Source of the DNA: Tetrastigma voinierianum
Lineage: Eukaryota; Streptophyta; Magnoliopsida; Vitales; Vitaceae
Assembly: GCA_016808115.1 (NCBI GenBank)
Contig: JAEQBH010004122.1
Span: 62,001-126,000 of the forward strand
DNA: 64,000 nucleotides
Reading direction: 5' to 3'
The notes under the pieces were generated by a model. It had not been told where the DNA came from. It did no database searches and saw only the letters and a list, made by a program, of their open reading frames with translations. Positions 63,136-64,000 of the stretch are shown in pieces. Numbering within the stretch: the stretch's first letter is position 1; each line of letters begins with the position of its first letter. A program made the translations under genes and the position numbers.

Positions 63136-64000
63136 GAACCACTTTATTAAGCAAGAAAATGAAAAGAAGCCAGTGTAGATGTAGTGGTTGAGGACAAATA
63201 TGACAAAATGATCAAAGCTTTAATCTCAAAAATGAATTCAAAAAAAAAAAGAATGAGAGAAAGAGAGAGGGGAGGAGAGACAGCTAGGGTTTTGTGGGGA
63301 GGTAGCTAACTTAAAACATCATTAAGGACACAAATAATCAATTCAAATATACAACCATCACGATCACCCTATATAGGGTAGGTTATATTTGTAATGTTCT
63401 GAGCCGCAAACATCACATGCACCTCATCAAATTGCATGATAAGTAACTAATTTATCATGATTCCCATCCAGCGCACTCTCGAAATGAATAGAAATAGGAA
63501 AAATAAACTAAATAAAGTGAATGAAAGAGTCCCGCATCGAACCATCTCTTTTATATATAGGTATAGTTTAGGAAGCCCCATAGAAATTTGTTTGGATATG
63601 TTGGATTCTCTTCATGTGATATGGGTTTTTATTTTAAAATTTTATTTGTAATGCTAGTATAGCGAAAGGAATAGGAGTTTTATTTATTTTAATACAGGAA
63701 TTTGATGTGTATTGTTTTGCATGATGCGGCATTGAGCATTGTCACGTGAGTTCCATCTTGGATTCTCCATTTATTCATTATTATTGTTGTCCTTTGGTTG
63801 TGGAAATCATGTGAGCTCTTTATTTTTAAATGCGAGAACAGTGTTTGTAATCTTGATTTTACCTTTGTTAAGATACAAAATAGAGAATTGGCTACTTTTT
63901 TAAAAGAAAATAACTGCTGTGGATCAAATTTCTAATAGATCGATAAGATCTAAATACAAATAACAAAGTTCTTAGAGGATGAAACAATATCAAAGTTAAT
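63136..64000. repeat. Satellite monomer A remainder, to window end
   Basis: This is the rest of the A monomer after solo LTR copy 2, with its A-specific block (63470-63870, TTTTATATATAGG near 63550). It is the counterpart of 45133-45985 in copy 1. Confidence 0.88.

Larger units (their letters stand above)
52377..64000. repeat. Tandem segmental duplication, copy 2 (continues past the window)
   Basis: This repeats 23289 onward in the same order, without element 2. It carries the same B remainder, A, C-like, A-B-C, A-B-C, A monomer order and a second copy of the solo LTR in the same place. Shared variants include GATTATAATATC (53156), GTTCTAGCTTGTATTCTCC (54010) and GTAGGATGAAAAAATATGT (55032). 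The copy is at least 11.6 kb; its right end is not visible. Confidence 0.88.

Overview
The window looks like heterochromatic nuclear DNA of a flowering plant. I see no host protein gene, rRNA, tRNA or CRISPR array. About 32 kb is one AT-rich tandem satellite. The rest is long-terminal-repeat retrotransposon DNA of the Ty3/gypsy chromovirus class, Tekay/Del-like: LTRs of 2.1-3.2 kb, a tRNA-iMet-type primer site, and pol with a C-terminal chromodomain-like segment. The species cannot be named from this sequence.

Layout: 1-14755 satellite; 14756-23434 element 1 (minus strand, internal region lacking gag and protease); 23435-24418 satellite; 24419-35425 element 2 (minus strand, full gag-PR-RT-RH-IN layout but broken frames); 35426-43002 satellite; 43003-45132 solo LTR (plus); 45133-52376 satellite; 52377-52524 truncated end of an element-1 LTR; 52525-61043 satellite; 61044-63135 a second copy of the solo LTR; 63136-64000 satellite, running off the window.

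The satellite has a higher-order structure. Three related monomers, A (~1.15 kb), B (~0.87 kb) and C (~0.80 kb), alternate A-B-C to give a ~2.83-kb period. B exceeds C by one 66-bp internal sub-repeat. A carries a ~0.43-kb block of its own that includes a TATA-like promoter-shaped segment.

The right half is a tandem duplication. The segment from the inner end of element 1's right LTR (23289) to 52376 is repeated from 52377 to beyond the window end, with the same monomer order, the same diagnostic variants and the same solo LTR. Element 2 is absent from the second copy, which keeps the empty target site near 53512. This gives a relative order: element 1 and the solo LTR inserted first, then the ~18-kb duplication, then element 2.

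All recognisable coding sequence is retrotransposon gag-pol, broken by many frameshifts and stops. Small indels are scattered everywhere, concentrated in C/G-containing contexts while AT runs are almost unchanged, so part of the disruption may be sequence error rather than decay. No novel protein-coding system was found. The unusual content is structural: the higher-order satellite, the datable duplication, a shared insertion point, and hairpin arrays inside LTRs.
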